The translations under genes were made by a program, and so were the position numbers. Positions 62,877 to 64,000 of a stretch of DNA of 64,000 nucleotides are shown piece after piece. The number at the start of each line of letters is the position of its first letter. The stretch's first letter is position 1. The notes under the pieces are model-generated. The model did not search any database. It was given only the letters and a program-made list of their open reading frames with translations, and was not told the DNA's origin. Where the stretch lies: the NCBI GenBank assembly GCA_903857495.1, contig CAIOFF010000019.1:1-64000 (forward strand). Direction: 5' to 3'. The DNA is from an uncultured Holophagaceae bacterium. Lineage in GTDB: Bacteria > Acidobacteriota > Holophagae > Holophagales > Holophagaceae.

Positions 62877-64000
62877 ATGTCCCTTGTTGAAGAAATCCAG
62901 CGCCGGCGCACCTTCGCCATCATCAGCCACCCCGACGCCGGCAAGACCACGCTGACCGAGAAGCTGCTGCTCTACGGCGGGGCCATCGACCGGGCCGGTT
63001 CCGTGAAGGCCCGGGAGGGCGGCGCGGCGGCCCACTCGGACTGGATGACCATCGAGCAGGAGCGCGGCATCAGCGTCACCTCGGCCGCCATGCAGTTCGA
63101 ATACCTGGGCAAGGCCATCAACCTGCTGGACACGCCGGGCCACCAGGACTTCAGCGAGGACACCTACCGGGCCCTCACGGCCGCCGATGCGGTGGTGATG
63201 CTGCTGGACTGCGCCAAGGGCGTGGAAGAGCAGACCAAGAAGCTGTTCCGGGTGGCCAGCGAGAGGAAGCTGCCCATCTTCACCTTCGTGAACAAGCTGG
63301 ACCGGCCGGGCCGGGATCCCATCGAGCTCATCGACGAGGTGGAGGAGCTCTTCGGCCTCCACGCGGTGCCCATGACCTGGCCCATCGGCAGCGGTACGGA
63401 CTTCAAGGGGGTCTACGTCCGCGCCACGGGCCAGATCCAGGTCTTCGAGCGCATGAAGGCCGGCCGGAAGGCCCGCGTGGCGGGGCAGGGTGGCCTGGAC
63501 GATCCGGAGATCGCGGCGCTGCTGACCCCCGCGGAGCTGCAGCAGCTCAAGGACGACGTGGATCTCATGGTCCACGTGCTGCCGCCCTTCGACCGCGAGG
63601 CCTTCCTGCGGGGCGAGCAGTCCCCCATGTTCTTCGGGTCGGCGGTGAACAACTTCGGCGTGGCGGAGTTCCTGGAGGAGTTCCTGGAGCTGGCGCCCTC
63701 GCCCGGCCCGCGGCCTCTCATGAACGGCGGCATGGTGGACCCCGAGCAGCCCTTCACGGCCTTCGTCTTCAAGGTGCAGGCCAACATGAACAAGGCCCAC
63801 CGGGATCGCGTGGCCTTCGCCCGCATCGTCTCCGGCCGCTTCCAGCGGGGCATGGACGCCCTCCACGTGCGGGAGAAAAAGTCCATCAAGCTGAACTACC
63901 CCCACATGTTCTTCGGGCGTGAGCGCCAGATCGTGGATGAGGCCTACCCGGGCGACATCCTGGGGCTCATCAACCCCGGCCTGTTCCGCATCGGCGATGT
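62877..64000 (+). CDS. prfC: Peptide chain release factor 3 (runs off the window)
   Basis: RF3 is the GTPase that recycles RF1/RF2 after termination. The P-loop is ISHPDAGKTTLTEKLLLYG, which is diagnostic of RF3, followed by switch regions MTIEQERGISVTSAAMQFEY and NLLDTPGHQDFSEDTYR, and the guanine-specificity NKLD in TFVNKLDRPGRDP. Domain II begins near FTAFVFKVQANMNKAHRDRVAFARI. About 374 of the usual 525-530 residues are in the window, and the frame is still open at base 64000. Confidence 0.95.
   Translation, partial: MSLVEEIQRRRTFAIISHPDAGKTTLTEKLLLYGGAIDRAGSVKAREGGAAAHSDWMTIEQERGISVTSAAMQFEYLGKAINLLDTPGHQDFSEDTYRALTAADAVVMLLDCAKGVEEQTKKLFRVASERKLPIFTFVNKLDRPGRDPIELIDEVEELFGLHAVPMTWPIGSGTDFKGVYVRATGQIQVFERMKAGRKARVAGQGGLDDPEIAALLTPAELQQLKDDVDLMVHVLPPFDREAFLRGEQSPMFFGSAVNNFGVAEFLEEFLELAPSPGPRPLMNGGMVDPEQPFTAFVFKVQANMNKAHRDRVAFARIVSGRFQRGMDALHVREKKSIKLNYPHMFFGRERQIVDEAYPGDILGLINPGLFRIGD

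Overview
The window is about 64 kb of GC-rich bacterial chromosome. Gene content (short HisG plus HisZ, LpxC next to a full his cluster, a Bacteroides/Bacillus-type SdhCAB, membrane pyrophosphatase, several S9 peptidases, PilZ and PAS-kinase signalling) fits a Gram-negative, probably a Holophaga/Geothrix-like Acidobacteriota. That placement is inference from gene style only; there is no rRNA gene in the window.

Layout. 1-125: last codons of an IS4-type transposase. 370-2226: ilvD. 2384-11453: a minus-strand run lpxC-hisD-hisC/HAD-hisB-hisH-hisA-hisF-hisIE-hisZ-hisG, covering every histidine step if the HAD domain fused to HisC supplies the phosphatase. 11583-18117: ispD, an RlpA-like lipoprotein, a DUF4388/SPOR-like membrane protein, tyrS, a small membrane protein and a PIN-PhoH ATPase. 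18226-22537: two tandem prolyl oligopeptidases. 22656-22727: tRNA-Thr(CGT) with a clear promoter and terminator.

22733-30043 is the accessory region and the main find: a complete type V-B CRISPR-Cas locus, cas12b - cas4/cas1 fusion - cas2 - predicted tracrRNA - 16-repeat array, all on the plus strand. A tracrRNA can be read from the DNA. Its anti-repeat and pseudoknot segments complement the 36-nt repeat piece by piece, and its 5' edge overlaps the end of cas2. The locus lies between the intact tRNA-Thr gene and a 3' half of another tRNA-Thr that directly abuts the last repeat, which suggests insertion by transfer.

30227-38000: small hypothetical proteins, a PAS hybrid histidine kinase, an aminotransferase, two duplicated PilZ proteins, a malic enzyme broken by an in-frame TAG, and a bacteriohemerythrin. 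38189-46452: an exported MsrB-MsrA fusion, a repeat-rich non-coding stretch (39.3-40.0 kb), a DUF6526-like protein, ArfB, a MacAB-type ABC system and a repetitive charged secreted protein. 46638-53089: a sensor kinase, acetate kinase, an E1-alpha dehydrogenase subunit, a GNAT enzyme, the CCA-adding enzyme and an antitoxin/PIN pair. 53156-64000: sdhBAC, hppA, oligopeptidase B, a VOC protein, a lipoprotein and the start of prfC.

Two families of inverted-repeat elements are scattered in gaps. One consists of hairpins built from 9-10-nt tandem units. The other is a pair of 310-430-bp structured elements sharing the terminal core GRTTATCGGCCA. Many long ORFs in the supplied track are antisense or frame-shadow ORFs produced by high GC and are left out. 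Start sites were moved downstream of the ORF-track start where a Shine-Dalgarno sequence, family alignment or operon overlap supported it.
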